Assembly: GCA_031274715.1 (NCBI GenBank) | Contig: JAISPT010000058.1 | Coordinates: 1-51,868 of the forward strand | Source of the DNA: Azonexus sp. | GTDB lineage: Bacteria > Pseudomonadota > Gammaproteobacteria > Burkholderiales > Rhodocyclaceae | Length of the DNA: 51,868 nucleotides | Direction of reading: 5' to 3' | Part shown: in pieces, positions 33,225-41,448 of the stretch | How positions within the stretch are numbered: position 1 is the first letter of the stretch | How the letters are laid out: every line of letters begins with the position of its first letter | Notes under the pieces: model-generated | Told to the model about the DNA's origin: nothing | The model's input: the letters and a program-made list of their open reading frames with translations, nothing else | Databases searched by the model: none | Program-made: the position numbers and the translations under genes

Positions 33225-34603
33225 GCAACCGCCTTCTCGTGATGGCCTGGACAATTCATTTTATTGCTAGAGCTGATGATGGTTTGCATGGCGCTCAGAT
33301 AGACGCTGGATTGGGAGCGCCAAGCAAATTCCGCACGGCGTGTCGGTATGTGGTGGCGCCATTCAGAAATCTCGACTCTCGCAAAAGCATAATCAATGGC
33401 GGTAGCAATGTCCTTCGCGCAATGCATGGGGCACGCGACGCCGAAACCCTGTTCAACCACAAACCGTTCAAGTTCTGGCGACTGATTCGCCAGTATGGGA
33501 AGGCCAGCCTGAATAAACTCGAACAGTTTGTTTGGCGTACAGTAATAAGAATTCAGATCGACATGGGGATAGGGAATAATGCCCATGTCGGCCGACGCAC
33601 TGTGTTGCAGGAGTTCGGATTGCGGCACAGCCGGCAAAAAAAATACCCGGCGATCGAGTAAACCATACTTGCGAGCAATGATACGGAGTTTTTCGCCAAA
33701 CGGACCGAAGCCCATCATGACCAGGTCGACGTCGGGAGTACTGACTTTGGCAAAAGCAGCAACAAGGTTCTCAAGATTTCGATTTGGTGCAAATCCCCCT
33801 TGAAACAGCAAGATACGTCTTTCCTTGCCAAGGCCAGTCTTTTCTCGAAGAAGATCGTAGCGCAGGTTTGGATCGAAGGTGGCCGGTGGGTCTATCGCGT
33901 TCAGCAACACCTTCGGCATGGCAATTCCATAACGATCAGCCATTTCGCGGGCGATTGATTCGTTTACGGCAAAAACGAGGTCTGCATGCTTGATCAAACG
34001 CCGCTCGGCTTCGGAACAGATATTGCGCTGAACTGCGGAAAAAGACTTCTGTTCTGGATAGAGCTCGTGGGCGTCATAGACAAGGGGAACGCCACGCACT
34101 CGCGAAATTTCGACTCCCGCTTCAAGTGCCGGTAGGTCGTGAACCTGGATGACGTTACCTTCCAGATTCGCCGCAGCATTCACGAATGCACTACGGAAGG
34201 GAAGAGGATCGTGCAGGGAGCGGCTGCGGTACAGCAGCACCAGGATGGCACGGTAAAACCATGAGTTTGCTTTGGAGGCGACACGGAACATCACGCAGAA
34301 TATCGGTCGCAGGACTGGCAGCAGGTTGGATGTCCTGTTCAGCAGAGTATTCAGCTGACTTTGGCGACGAACGTAGCCAATGTAGCTTGAGTTTTCAGGA
34401 ACGATATTGGCAAGACCAATACGAACAAGATCGATACCTTCGGGTGTGACCTCTCTGCTGCCCGCTGCATCAAACGATAACGCCACAAGGGTGACCTTGT
34501 AACCCACTGCGATGAGGGACTGCGCTTGAGCGACGACACGACGATCGAGATGTTGATCGTGACAAAGCATTAGGATGGTTCGAGGATGTGCGCTGGCACT
34601 CAT
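33221..34603 (-). CDS. GT4-like glycosyltransferase, paralogue of the enzyme at 25756-27045
   Basis: A 460-residue GT-B fold protein with MLCHDQHLDRRVV near the start, VHDLPALEAG, VYDAHELYPEQ, QGGFAPNRNLENL and NSYYCTPNKLFEFIQAGLPI. These align motif by motif with the enzyme at 25756-27045. A longer middle stretch (about 80-130) is hydrophobic and may hold it at the membrane. Its stop overlaps the start of the giant lipoprotein gene by 4 bp (ATGA), so translation of the two is coupled. It follows the methyltransferase gene by 16 bp. Donor sugar unknown. Confidence 0.82.
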   Translation of the reverse strand: MSASAHPRTILMLCHDQHLDRRVVAQAQSLIAVGYKVTLVALSFDAAGSREVTPEGIDLVRIGLANIVPENSSYIGYVRRQSQLNTLLNRTSNLLPVLRPIFCVMFRVASKANSWFYRAILVLLYRSRSLHDPLPFRSAFVNAAANLEGNVIQVHDLPALEAGVEISRVRGVPLVYDAHELYPEQKSFSAVQRNICSEAERRLIKHADLVFAVNESIAREMADRYGIAMPKVLLNAIDPPATFDPNLRYDLLREKTGLGKERRILLFQGGFAPNRNLENLVAAFAKVSTPDVDLVMMGFGPFGEKLRIIARKYGLLDRRVFFLPAVPQSELLQHSASADMGIIPYPHVDLNSYYCTPNKLFEFIQAGLPILANQSPELERFVVEQGFGVACPMHCAKDIATAIDYAFARVEISEWRHHIPTRRAEFAWRSQSSVYLSAMQTIISSSNKMNCPGHHEKAVA

Positions 34604-34619
34604 GCTGTTTCATGCTCCA

Positions 34620-36149
34620 TCAGGTTTTCGAGGCATCAGGGAGGCATCGCCGGATACGTTCGCCAAACCGTACCTCATAACGTTGTTTCAGTCGCTCGAG
34701 TCCGAGTTGCAGCTGAGCATTTGAGGATCGTGCAGCCTCAAGCTCTGACTGCAGTTGAGCGTTCGAGGAGCCTGCAGCCTCAAGCTCCCTCTCAAGTTGA
34801 ACCAACGCGCGAACCGCGGAAATATTCAAACGGCTAATTGGCCCCGACGGCTCGATAAGCGACGCACAGTCTAACCAGAACGGTCGTGTCGCCTGAATAC
34901 GTATCGTTGTATCCGGAACTGCGTAGTAAGTTGTTTGGCCTTCATCCGGAAATATATGGCGAACCGCAGGTGCTGCTCCGTCGAGGGAGATGGACTCGAA
35001 AAGCTCGAAGGATGGAATACGAACGAGTAATCCGTAGTATCCAGCCTTGACTGCGCGCGGAAGCGCGAGTTCGGTTAGGCAGCCGGGTGTCAGGATAATT
35101 TCACCACTGAACAACAGGCCACAGCCATCCTCGACGACCAAGGCTACGTGCTGGGGGCGACAGCCGACGAAGCTCAATCGCTGCAGATTACCTGGATAAA
35201 CGGGAAACTGCACAATACATCCGCCATCAACTGCGGTCACCATTTTTGCGGTTTGCGGGTAGGGATCAAGGCTACCAGCCAGCACCCCCACCCTGGATAT
35301 CCACCTTGCCGCCGAAAGCTCCAAGGTATTTTCCGGCACCAGGGATTTTTTCTGCAGATCAAGCCCGGTACGGCAGAAAATTCCGATGATTTCGCTATGA
35401 GAACGAATGAATCGGCGCTCAGATACCACCGCTTCGTAAAGGTAACGCCCCAAGGCGCGTGCAACATCTGCTGAAAGTGGCATCGTTGGCACGGCAGGAT
35501 AACTAGGCTCACCACATGATGGACATACCGCCTCGGTCCAGCCGGACCATTCATCCATTTCTGCACGGCGGTAGGCAGTTTCTGGCGGCAACATTGGCGA
35601 CCACGATTCCCCGGACAATACGATATCGGTCAGAACCCAACCGGCTGGGGTACGGTTGGAAAGGTTCGCGAAGTCGTACGCGCGGCGATGCCAATTGACG
35701 TGATAGTGCTTTCCACAACGAGAGCAGATGGTCGTCGCATCGAGCAATTCTTCGCGAAAGGGTACGGCAAAAAACACCCAGTCGCGTGCAACACGAAAGA
35801 TTTCACGCCATGCAGTGTGTTCGATTTCATCTGGAAGATGCTCGAAAACATCTGTGGTTAAAACAAGGTCAAAAATTTGATCATCGAACGGCAGCTTACT
35901 TATGTCGCCGTGTGTAGATGGCAATCGGAGGCGTGAGAGCGCCTCGCGGCTACCATCAAAGCCATGAAACGAAGCCTTGGTACGTTCAGCAAGCACATGG
36001 GTAATCTTGCCGTCGCCACAACCGACATCAAGCACAGTCCGAACGCCGTCGGGCCAATAATCGCAAATAGCCTGAATGAGGTTGCGCTGTCCAAGTTGGA
36101 GCTGCTGGTCCCAAACGGCCGCAGACTCGTAAAGTTTTTCGTCGGCCAT
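34620..36149 (-). CDS. SAM methyltransferase with zinc-like cysteines and C-terminal coiled coil, candidate chain terminator
   Basis: A 509-residue protein. Residues 30-135 are a class I SAM methyltransferase (motif I VLDVGCGDG at 39-47, FDGS near 64-67). Two cysteine pairs follow, CSRC at 142-145 and CPSC at 209-212, which could bind a metal. Residues about 240-440 are an unassigned beta-rich part. The C-terminus (about 445-495) is a coiled coil with a 14-residue tandem repeat. The gene starts on the last base of the wzt stop (TAATG), so it is coupled to the ABC transporter. In E. coli O8/O9a the WbdD protein caps O-antigen by methylation, and its coiled coil sets chain length. The same role is proposed here, although no kinase domain is seen. 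A plain glycan methyltransferase is the alternative. Confidence 0.75.
   Translation of the reverse strand: MADEKLYESAAVWDQQLQLGQRNLIQAICDYWPDGVRTVLDVGCGDGKITHVLAERTKASFHGFDGSREALSRLRLPSTHGDISKLPFDDQIFDLVLTTDVFEHLPDEIEHTAWREIFRVARDWVFFAVPFREELLDATTICSRCGKHYHVNWHRRAYDFANLSNRTPAGWVLTDIVLSGESWSPMLPPETAYRRAEMDEWSGWTEAVCPSCGEPSYPAVPTMPLSADVARALGRYLYEAVVSERRFIRSHSEIIGIFCRTGLDLQKKSLVPENTLELSAARWISRVGVLAGSLDPYPQTAKMVTAVDGGCIVQFPVYPGNLQRLSFVGCRPQHVALVVEDGCGLLFSGEIILTPGCLTELALPRAVKAGYYGLLVRIPSFELFESISLDGAAPAVRHIFPDEGQTTYYAVPDTTIRIQATRPFWLDCASLIEPSGPISRLNISAVRALVQLERELEAAGSSNAQLQSELEAARSSNAQLQLGLERLKQRYEVRFGERIRRCLPDASKT
34704..34787 (-). repeat. Two 42-bp direct repeats in the coiled-coil coding region
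   Basis: Copies at 34704-34745 and 34746-34787 differ at about nine positions. Each encodes 14 residues of the pattern ELEAAxSSNAQLQx, that is exactly two heptads, so gain or loss of a copy keeps both the reading frame and the coiled-coil register. Confidence 0.85.
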
Positions 36150-37903
36150 TACAAGGTTAACTCCCAGGTGGCGGTTTGATTCACCACGCCAATTTCTACT
36201 CCCACACCAGGGGGCGGCAATATCTTGAGGGCGTAACATCGATCGTGCAAATCATATGCCTTTGGCTCGACACGTGTGGCAATGTTGAGCTCTTTGAACA
36301 GGGCAATCGATACGATGTAGTCACCCGGGCCGAGCTGAAGCGGCGAAAACATAACCTTGACCAGAGCTTTGCCGGACATTTTCCCGAATGCGGTGCCATC
36401 CCTATTTGAAACTACCTGCATTGCGCAGGTACCATCAGGACGATAAATGGCGACGACCGCAACCGGGTCGACTATCTCGCTCTGAGAATTGCAGGCAATG
36501 ACCGCTGAGGCATTTTCACCTGTAATTAGCGTATGGCGACGTTTACCATCTGCATCAAAAAAACCAAAAGCAGTGATACCAGCCTCTCCGGATCCATAAC
36601 GATCTTCCGATGCCAGCTCTAGCAGATCGAGCTTTTCAGCGACGCGCTCAATCTTCTCAAGTGGCTGCTCAAGACACGCCGCGTTTATGGATTCCCATTG
36701 GTCCGAGGCACCGGGTTCGATCTCGGCAAGGCGAACATAGTTGTTCGTTTCAGGATCAAATTGCTCTATTGCGATCAGATCCGTAGGAGAGCGTCGGACG
36801 TCCAGTTTGATCCAGGTACTTTGCCTCGATGGCCAGGTAATTTGCCACGGCGCATGGCCGTACAAGCCACCAAAGTTACCGAAGGTCCAACACGAACGCC
36901 CTAACACCGTCTCCGGGCCCCGCCAATTCATATGAGTTGCATCGAGCATCGGTCCACTTCCCTCGTCGTCTGGCCGGTTTGGCTCGATGCAACCGAACTC
37001 ACTCTCCCCTGAACCAAAACGTATCGCCGACACAGCCAATGGCTTACGGGGCGGCTTGCCCTCGGCGCCGACCAAACGGAACAGCGTTACACGGCTTTGA
37101 CGATCGAGGCCCGCAGCCTGCTGCCGCGTCAACGACATGCTGCGAGCCCGTGTCCTGATCTCCTCGTCCTCGCGCACAGCGGCGAGATAGGCTTTACTGA
37201 CCGGCAGTATCGGTCCCTCTTTCCTGACTGTGCCGCGATCAATCCAGACTGCCCGCTCGCATAGCAACTGGACGGAGCTCATGTCATGCGAGACAAAAAG
37301 AACTGTGGCACCGTTTTCTGTAAGACCCTTCATGCGCTGTATGCTTTTGCCAACGAAATAAGCATCACCAGCGCCAAGGATTTCGTCGACGATAAGTATT
37401 TCAGGCTTGATCGTGGTTGCAACCGCGAACGCGAGACGCGCATACATACCTGCCGAATACTCGCGCACTGGCCTCTCTATGAAACCTTCCAGCTCGGTAA
37501 AATCAATGATCTCATCGATCTGCGTGCGCAACGAGGTACCCCTGACACCTTGCAAAGCAAGCGCCGCGCGGATGTTCTCAATCCCTGTGAAGTCAGGATG
37601 AAAGCCAGTGCCCAGTTCCATGAGGGCCTGAATGTTGCCTGCCACAAATACGTGTCCGGAGTCTGGCTGCATCTGCCCGGAGATCAACCGTAGCAAGGTA
37701 CTTTTGCCGGCACCATTGCGACCAATCAGGGCAACGCGTTCGCCCTGCCTTACCTCGATGTCCACTCCCTTCAGGGCATCGAAGACATCAAAACGGCTGC
37801 GTGGCACATGAATTCCAAATGCATCGAGTGCACGCCACCCCGGATGCCGAAAGCGTCGAAAGGATTTGGCAACCCCCTCGATCCTAATCGCAATATCAGA
37901 CAT
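36149..37903 (-). CDS. wzt: ABC transporter ATP-binding protein Wzt with extended substrate-recognition C-terminus
   Basis: A 584-residue protein. Residues 1-250 are an ABC ATPase with Walker A GRNGAGKST at 61-69, signature YSAGM at 149-153, Walker B ILIVDE ending at 174 and the H-loop His206. With Wzm it exports finished, lipid-linked polysaccharide across the inner membrane. Family members with a C-terminal beta-sandwich recognise a terminal residue or cap on the chain. Here the C-terminal portion is about 330 residues, roughly 150 more than E. coli O9a Wzt (431 in total). It seems to hold two beta-rich parts, about 280-440 and 455-584. It overlaps wzm by 8 bp and is coupled to the methyltransferase gene. 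Confidence 0.9.
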   Translation of the reverse strand: MSDIAIRIEGVAKSFRRFRHPGWRALDAFGIHVPRSRFDVFDALKGVDIEVRQGERVALIGRNGAGKSTLLRLISGQMQPDSGHVFVAGNIQALMELGTGFHPDFTGIENIRAALALQGVRGTSLRTQIDEIIDFTELEGFIERPVREYSAGMYARLAFAVATTIKPEILIVDEILGAGDAYFVGKSIQRMKGLTENGATVLFVSHDMSSVQLLCERAVWIDRGTVRKEGPILPVSKAYLAAVREDEEIRTRARSMSLTRQQAAGLDRQSRVTLFRLVGAEGKPPRKPLAVSAIRFGSGESEFGCIEPNRPDDEGSGPMLDATHMNWRGPETVLGRSCWTFGNFGGLYGHAPWQITWPSRQSTWIKLDVRRSPTDLIAIEQFDPETNNYVRLAEIEPGASDQWESINAACLEQPLEKIERVAEKLDLLELASEDRYGSGEAGITAFGFFDADGKRRHTLITGENASAVIACNSQSEIVDPVAVVAIYRPDGTCAMQVVSNRDGTAFGKMSGKALVKVMFSPLQLGPGDYIVSIALFKELNIATRVEPKAYDLHDRCYALKILPPPGVGVEIGVVNQTATWELTL

Positions 37904-38678
37904 AGTCGGCGAAGAGCGGTTTCAAACGTGAGATAAAGCCAAAGCCGACAAAGAAGACGATGAAGGCAATTCCCGCGAAAATTGATAAATCCACCACCGG
38001 CAGTTGCCCTTCCAGCAACACTGAACGATAGAGGGACATCAATCGTGCCAGCGGATTAAAGTCGAGCATCGGCTTGAGGCCAGACGGAACCATATCGTTT
38101 GTGTAGGCAATGGGAGAGACCAGCATCATGAAAAGAATAATAATGGGGGTCGCTTGCTGTAGATCCCGGAAGAAGATGGTCAACGTAGCCGTGATCCAGA
38201 CCAGACCGAGCGCCATGACAATTTGCAGCAGAAAAATCAAAGGAAAGGCCAAATGCGAAATATGAATATGGCCACCATAGATACACGCTGCCCAAACCAG
38301 TAGCATTCCCAACCCCATGCTGGCGTGACCGACAAGAACATCCTTGGCTACGACCAACTCGACCGGAAATAGGGTGTTACGCAGCAGCCCTCTGTTCGCT
38401 ACTAGACTAGGTGTGCCAACGCCGAATGCCTCGGAAAACGCTAAAAATGGAACTAGGCCGCAGAAAATGATCAATACGTAGTCACCCGTGCCGAGTCCTG
38501 GGACGCGAACCCGCAGGATGTGAGCGAAAACGACCGAATACATCGATAGGAACAGCAATGGGTACAGAACTAACCAGACAGCACCAAGCACGTTGCCAGA
38601 AGTTCTCGCTTTGAGGCCCTGCTGCACCGTAGATAGCAACAGACGACGATGCTGATAAAGAGTAGCTAGCGCACGCAT
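37896..38678 (-). CDS. wzm: ABC-2 type polysaccharide export permease Wzm
   Basis: A 260-residue membrane protein with about six hydrophobic helices. It has the typical beginning (a basic segment, then LKARTSGNVLGAVWLVLYPLL) and an FFRDLQQ coupling-helix region. With Wzt it forms the export channel for a polymer finished in the cytoplasm. The start is uncertain. ATG 38678 lies 5 bp after the stop of the upstream 2-epimerase gene and gives a family-like length. ATG 38732 and the frame start at 38786 would overlap that gene by 50-104 bp. No strong ribosome site precedes 38678, so coupling is likely. Confidence 0.87.
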   Translation of the reverse strand: MRALATLYQHRRLLLSTVQQGLKARTSGNVLGAVWLVLYPLLFLSMYSVVFAHILRVRVPGLGTGDYVLIIFCGLVPFLAFSEAFGVGTPSLVANRGLLRNTLFPVELVVAKDVLVGHASMGLGMLLVWAACIYGGHIHISHLAFPLIFLLQIVMALGLVWITATLTIFFRDLQQATPIIILFMMLVSPIAYTNDMVPSGLKPMLDFNPLARLMSLYRSVLLEGQLPVVDLSIFAGIAFIVFFVGFGFISRLKPLFADYV

Positions 38679-38682
38679 TGGT

Positions 38683-39762
38683 TCAGGAACAAAGTGTCGT
38701 GACGATCTTTTCACTAGCCTTGCCGTCGCCATAAGGACTGCTGCCCTTGCTTTCTGGTCGTGTTGGCGCAGAGACCGCAGAGACAATCTTCTCCCGACAT
38801 GCCCCGGCTAGGATATTCCAGCCCAATTCCACGGTCTCGAGCCATTCTGTTTCATCACGCATCGTGACGCACGGGACGTCATAGAAGAAGGCCTCCTTCT
38901 GCACACCACCGGAGTCGGTAACAATCACGCGGGCGGATTGTTCGAGGCGAATCATGTCAAGGAAAGGCAGCGGATCGACCAATTTCACGTCTTTCATCGT
39001 TGCGGCAAGCCCCTGGCTCGCCAATATTTTGGCTGTACGTGGGTGGACCGGAAGTACTACAGGTTGATCCACCGCAAGATCCGCAAGTGCAAAACCGATT
39101 TCACGAAGCCTGCTTGGGTCATCAGTGTTCTCGGCACGATGACAGGTCGCCAGCACGTATTCACCTTCCTTGAGACCGAACCGATCGAGCGCGTCACTAC
39201 GTGAACGTGCGACATCCCGGTAGTACAGCGACACGTCGTACATTACGTCACCAACCAACGACACACCTTTCGTGACACCTTCCCTTGCCAAATTTTCGAC
39301 TGCTGTTTGAGTTGGGCAAAAAAGAAAGTTGGAAACACGGTCTGCAACGATGCGATTAATCTCTTCGGGCATCCGCATGTTGAATGAGCGAAGACCCGCT
39401 TCAACATGCGCGACAGGAATATGCAGTTTTGCGGCAGCAAGCGCACCCGCCAGCGTCGAATTGGTGTCCCCGTAGATCAGCATCCAATCCGGCTTCTCAG
39501 TTAGCAGTACATTCTCGATCGCCTCGAGCATGCGTCCTGTCATCCCACCGTGAGTACCACCGGAAATCTCGAGATTAAACTTCGGATGCGGGATATCCAG
39601 TTCATCGAAGAACACCTGAGACATGTTCTCATCGTAATGCTGACCGGTATGAACCAGAATTTCTTCAATGCTGCGTACGTGCGTACTGCGAATAGCACGC
39701 GACACGGCTGCCGCCTTGATGAACTGGGGCCTTGCGCCGACTATGGTAACGATCTTGATCAC
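38683..39762 (-). CDS. wbpI: UDP-2,3-diacetamido-glucuronate 2-epimerase, WbpI/WlbD type
   Basis: A 359-residue non-hydrolysing 2-epimerase (VGARPQFIKAAAV, VHTGQHYDENMSQVFF, YGDTNSTLAG, HVEAGLRSFNMRMPEE, TDSGGVQKEA). It is distinct from the WbjD-type enzyme at 14315. The last step of the Wbp/Wlb pathway converts UDP-GlcNAc3NAcA to UDP-ManNAc3NAcA. The neighbouring wbpE, wbpD and wbpB genes point to that substrate rather than plain UDP-GlcNAc. The start is a GTG that overlaps the aminotransferase stop by 4 bp (GTGA). The C-terminal 25 residues are polar and poorly conserved. Confidence 0.87.
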   Translation of the reverse strand: MIKIVTIVGARPQFIKAAAVSRAIRSTHVRSIEEILVHTGQHYDENMSQVFFDELDIPHPKFNLEISGGTHGGMTGRMLEAIENVLLTEKPDWMLIYGDTNSTLAGALAAAKLHIPVAHVEAGLRSFNMRMPEEINRIVADRVSNFLFCPTQTAVENLAREGVTKGVSLVGDVMYDVSLYYRDVARSRSDALDRFGLKEGEYVLATCHRAENTDDPSRLREIGFALADLAVDQPVVLPVHPRTAKILASQGLAATMKDVKLVDPLPFLDMIRLEQSARVIVTDSGGVQKEAFFYDVPCVTMRDETEWLETVELGWNILAGACREKIVSAVSAPTRPESKGSSPYGDGKASEKIVTTLCS

Positions 39763-40865
39763 AGGACCAGCACCTCAGTCACAGCCTTAACGAGGTAGCC
39801 CTGCTCAATTGGCGAAAGATCTGCACTCATGGGCAAGCTCATCACCTTACGTGCCATACATTCGGAATGGAATAAGGAACCATTCACTCGGCTTAGATCG
39901 CAATACGCCGACTGGATGTGCAGCGGCACGGGATAGTGTACTGCCGTCGGAATTCCAGCAGACTTTAGTTTCTCCTGAACCAAATCACGGTTTTCGACTA
40001 CAACGGTGTACTGAGCAAACACACTGGTTCTGTCCGACCGCTGGGCGACAACTGGAACCTTGCCGTCAAACAGTGAGTTGTAACGCGCTCCAATTTCAAG
40101 TCGGCGTTCAACCTCCCAATCAAAGCGCTCCAGCTTGCCCAGCACCACTGCACACTGCAAGGTATCCATCCGGCCGCCGACACCAATCCGGGTATGTACG
40201 TAACGCCTGCTCTGGCCGTGGACGCGGATCTCCCGACAAGCCTGCGCCAGTGCGTCGTCGCTGGTGAAGATGGCGCCGCCATCGCCGTAGCAGCCCAGGG
40301 GCTTGCTCGGGAAGAAACTGGTACAGCCGATAGTGGAAAGGTTGCAGCTCTTCTTTCCCTTATATTCAGCCCCAAAGCTCTGTGCAGCATCCTCGATCAC
40401 CGGAATGTTGCCGTAGCGTGCGGCAATCGCATTGATTTCATCCATGTCGGCTGGCTGACCGTACAGGCTGACCGGCATGATGGCCCGGGTTTTCGGGGTA
40501 ATTGCAGCCTCGATTTTGCTAGCATCGATGTTGCAAGTATCCAGCTCAATATCCACAAACACCGGGGTGGCACCGAGCAAGACGATCACCTCGGCCGTTG
40601 CCACGAAGGTAAACGGGGTAGTGATGATTTCGTCGCCCGGCTTAATGCCGAGCGCCATCAGGGAGATCAACAGGGCCTCGGTGCCGCTGGCGACGGTGAT
40701 GCAATGCCTGGCACCAGTGTATTCCTCGAGCCGTATTTCCAGCTCACGGACTTCGGGCCCCATGATGTACTGACCGTGATCAAGCACGCGCTGGATGCGC
40801 GTGTCGATCGATGCCTTGAGCGCCTTGTACTGCGCTTTCAGGTCGATGAATTCGATTTTGTTCAT
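39759..40865 (-). CDS. wbpE: PLP aminotransferase for UDP-3-amino-uronate, WbpE/WlbC type
   Basis: A 368-residue DegT/DnrJ/EryC1-family enzyme that puts an amino group on C3 of the 3-keto intermediate UDP-2-acetamido-3-keto-glucuronate, using glutamate as donor. The PLP lysine is Lys188 in FFPSKPLGCYGDGG, close to Lys185 of Pseudomonas WbpE. EDAAQSFGA contains the PLP ring-stacking and pyridine-binding aspartate. It overlaps both neighbours by 4 bp, so the Wlb genes are tightly coupled. The call is supported by the full pathway around it. Confidence 0.92.
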   Translation of the reverse strand: MNKIEFIDLKAQYKALKASIDTRIQRVLDHGQYIMGPEVRELEIRLEEYTGARHCITVASGTEALLISLMALGIKPGDEIITTPFTFVATAEVIVLLGATPVFVDIELDTCNIDASKIEAAITPKTRAIMPVSLYGQPADMDEINAIAARYGNIPVIEDAAQSFGAEYKGKKSCNLSTIGCTSFFPSKPLGCYGDGGAIFTSDDALAQACREIRVHGQSRRYVHTRIGVGGRMDTLQCAVVLGKLERFDWEVERRLEIGARYNSLFDGKVPVVAQRSDRTSVFAQYTVVVENRDLVQEKLKSAGIPTAVHYPVPLHIQSAYCDLSRVNGSLFHSECMARKVMSLPMSADLSPIEQGYLVKAVTEVLVL

Positions 40866-41446
40866 GCCTTTCCTTGCTCAAAACACTGACCGCCCTGCAG
40901 TCGGTAGCTCTCCCCCGTGGCTGGACAGACGGCCTCGCCATCACCCGACAGGGGCAGTTGCAAACGTTCGCCATGACGGCTGACCCAGCCGATCTGCCGG
41001 GCCGGTACCCCGGCCATCAGGGCATACGGTTTGACATCGCGATTGACCACGGCACCGGCGGCAACGAATGCGTGCTCGCCGATAGTCACACCGCAAACGA
41101 TCGTACAGTTGGCCCCCAGCGTCACACCACGACGGACGATGGTCTTGCGGTATTCGTTCTTTCGGGCAACCGCCGAGCGTGGATTGTAGACATTGGTAAA
41201 CACCATGCTCGGTCCACAGAACACATCGTCCTGAAGATGCACCGCATCGTAGATAGAAACGTTGTTCTGCACTTTGACGTTGTTACCAATCGTCACATCG
41301 TTGCCGACAAAGACGTTCTGCCCGAACGAGCAACCCTTGCCAATGCGTGCACCGGCACAGATGTGTGCGAAATGCCAGACCCGGCTACCGTCGCCGATCT
41401 GCGCCCCCTCGTCTACGATAGCGCTGTGATGAATCGTGACTGCCAT
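40862..41446 (-). CDS. wbpD: UDP-3-amino-uronate N-acetyltransferase, WbpD/WlbB type
   Basis: A 194-residue left-handed beta-helix acetyltransferase that uses acetyl-CoA to acetylate the 3-amino group of the uronate intermediate. Hexapeptide repeats are visible along residues 10-130 (for example IGKGCSFGQNVFVGNDVTIG). The motif FTNVYNPRS is typical of WbpD. The C-terminal tail (about 155-194) resembles a small beta hairpin seen in some homologues. It overlaps wbpE by 4 bp and follows wbpB by 2 bp. Confidence 0.92.
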   Translation of the reverse strand: MAVTIHHSAIVDEGAQIGDGSRVWHFAHICAGARIGKGCSFGQNVFVGNDVTIGNNVKVQNNVSIYDAVHLQDDVFCGPSMVFTNVYNPRSAVARKNEYRKTIVRRGVTLGANCTIVCGVTIGEHAFVAAGAVVNRDVKPYALMAGVPARQIGWVSRHGERLQLPLSGDGEAVCPATGESYRLQGGQCFEQGKA

Positions 41447-41448
41447 GA

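Noticed and set aside
14315..39762. The two WecB-like epimerases as redundant copies of UDP-GlcNAc 2-epimerase
   Set aside because: They differ in key motifs (NRCFDQRVPEE versus GLRSFNMRMPEE) and each lies inside a separate complete pathway, so different substrates are more likely.
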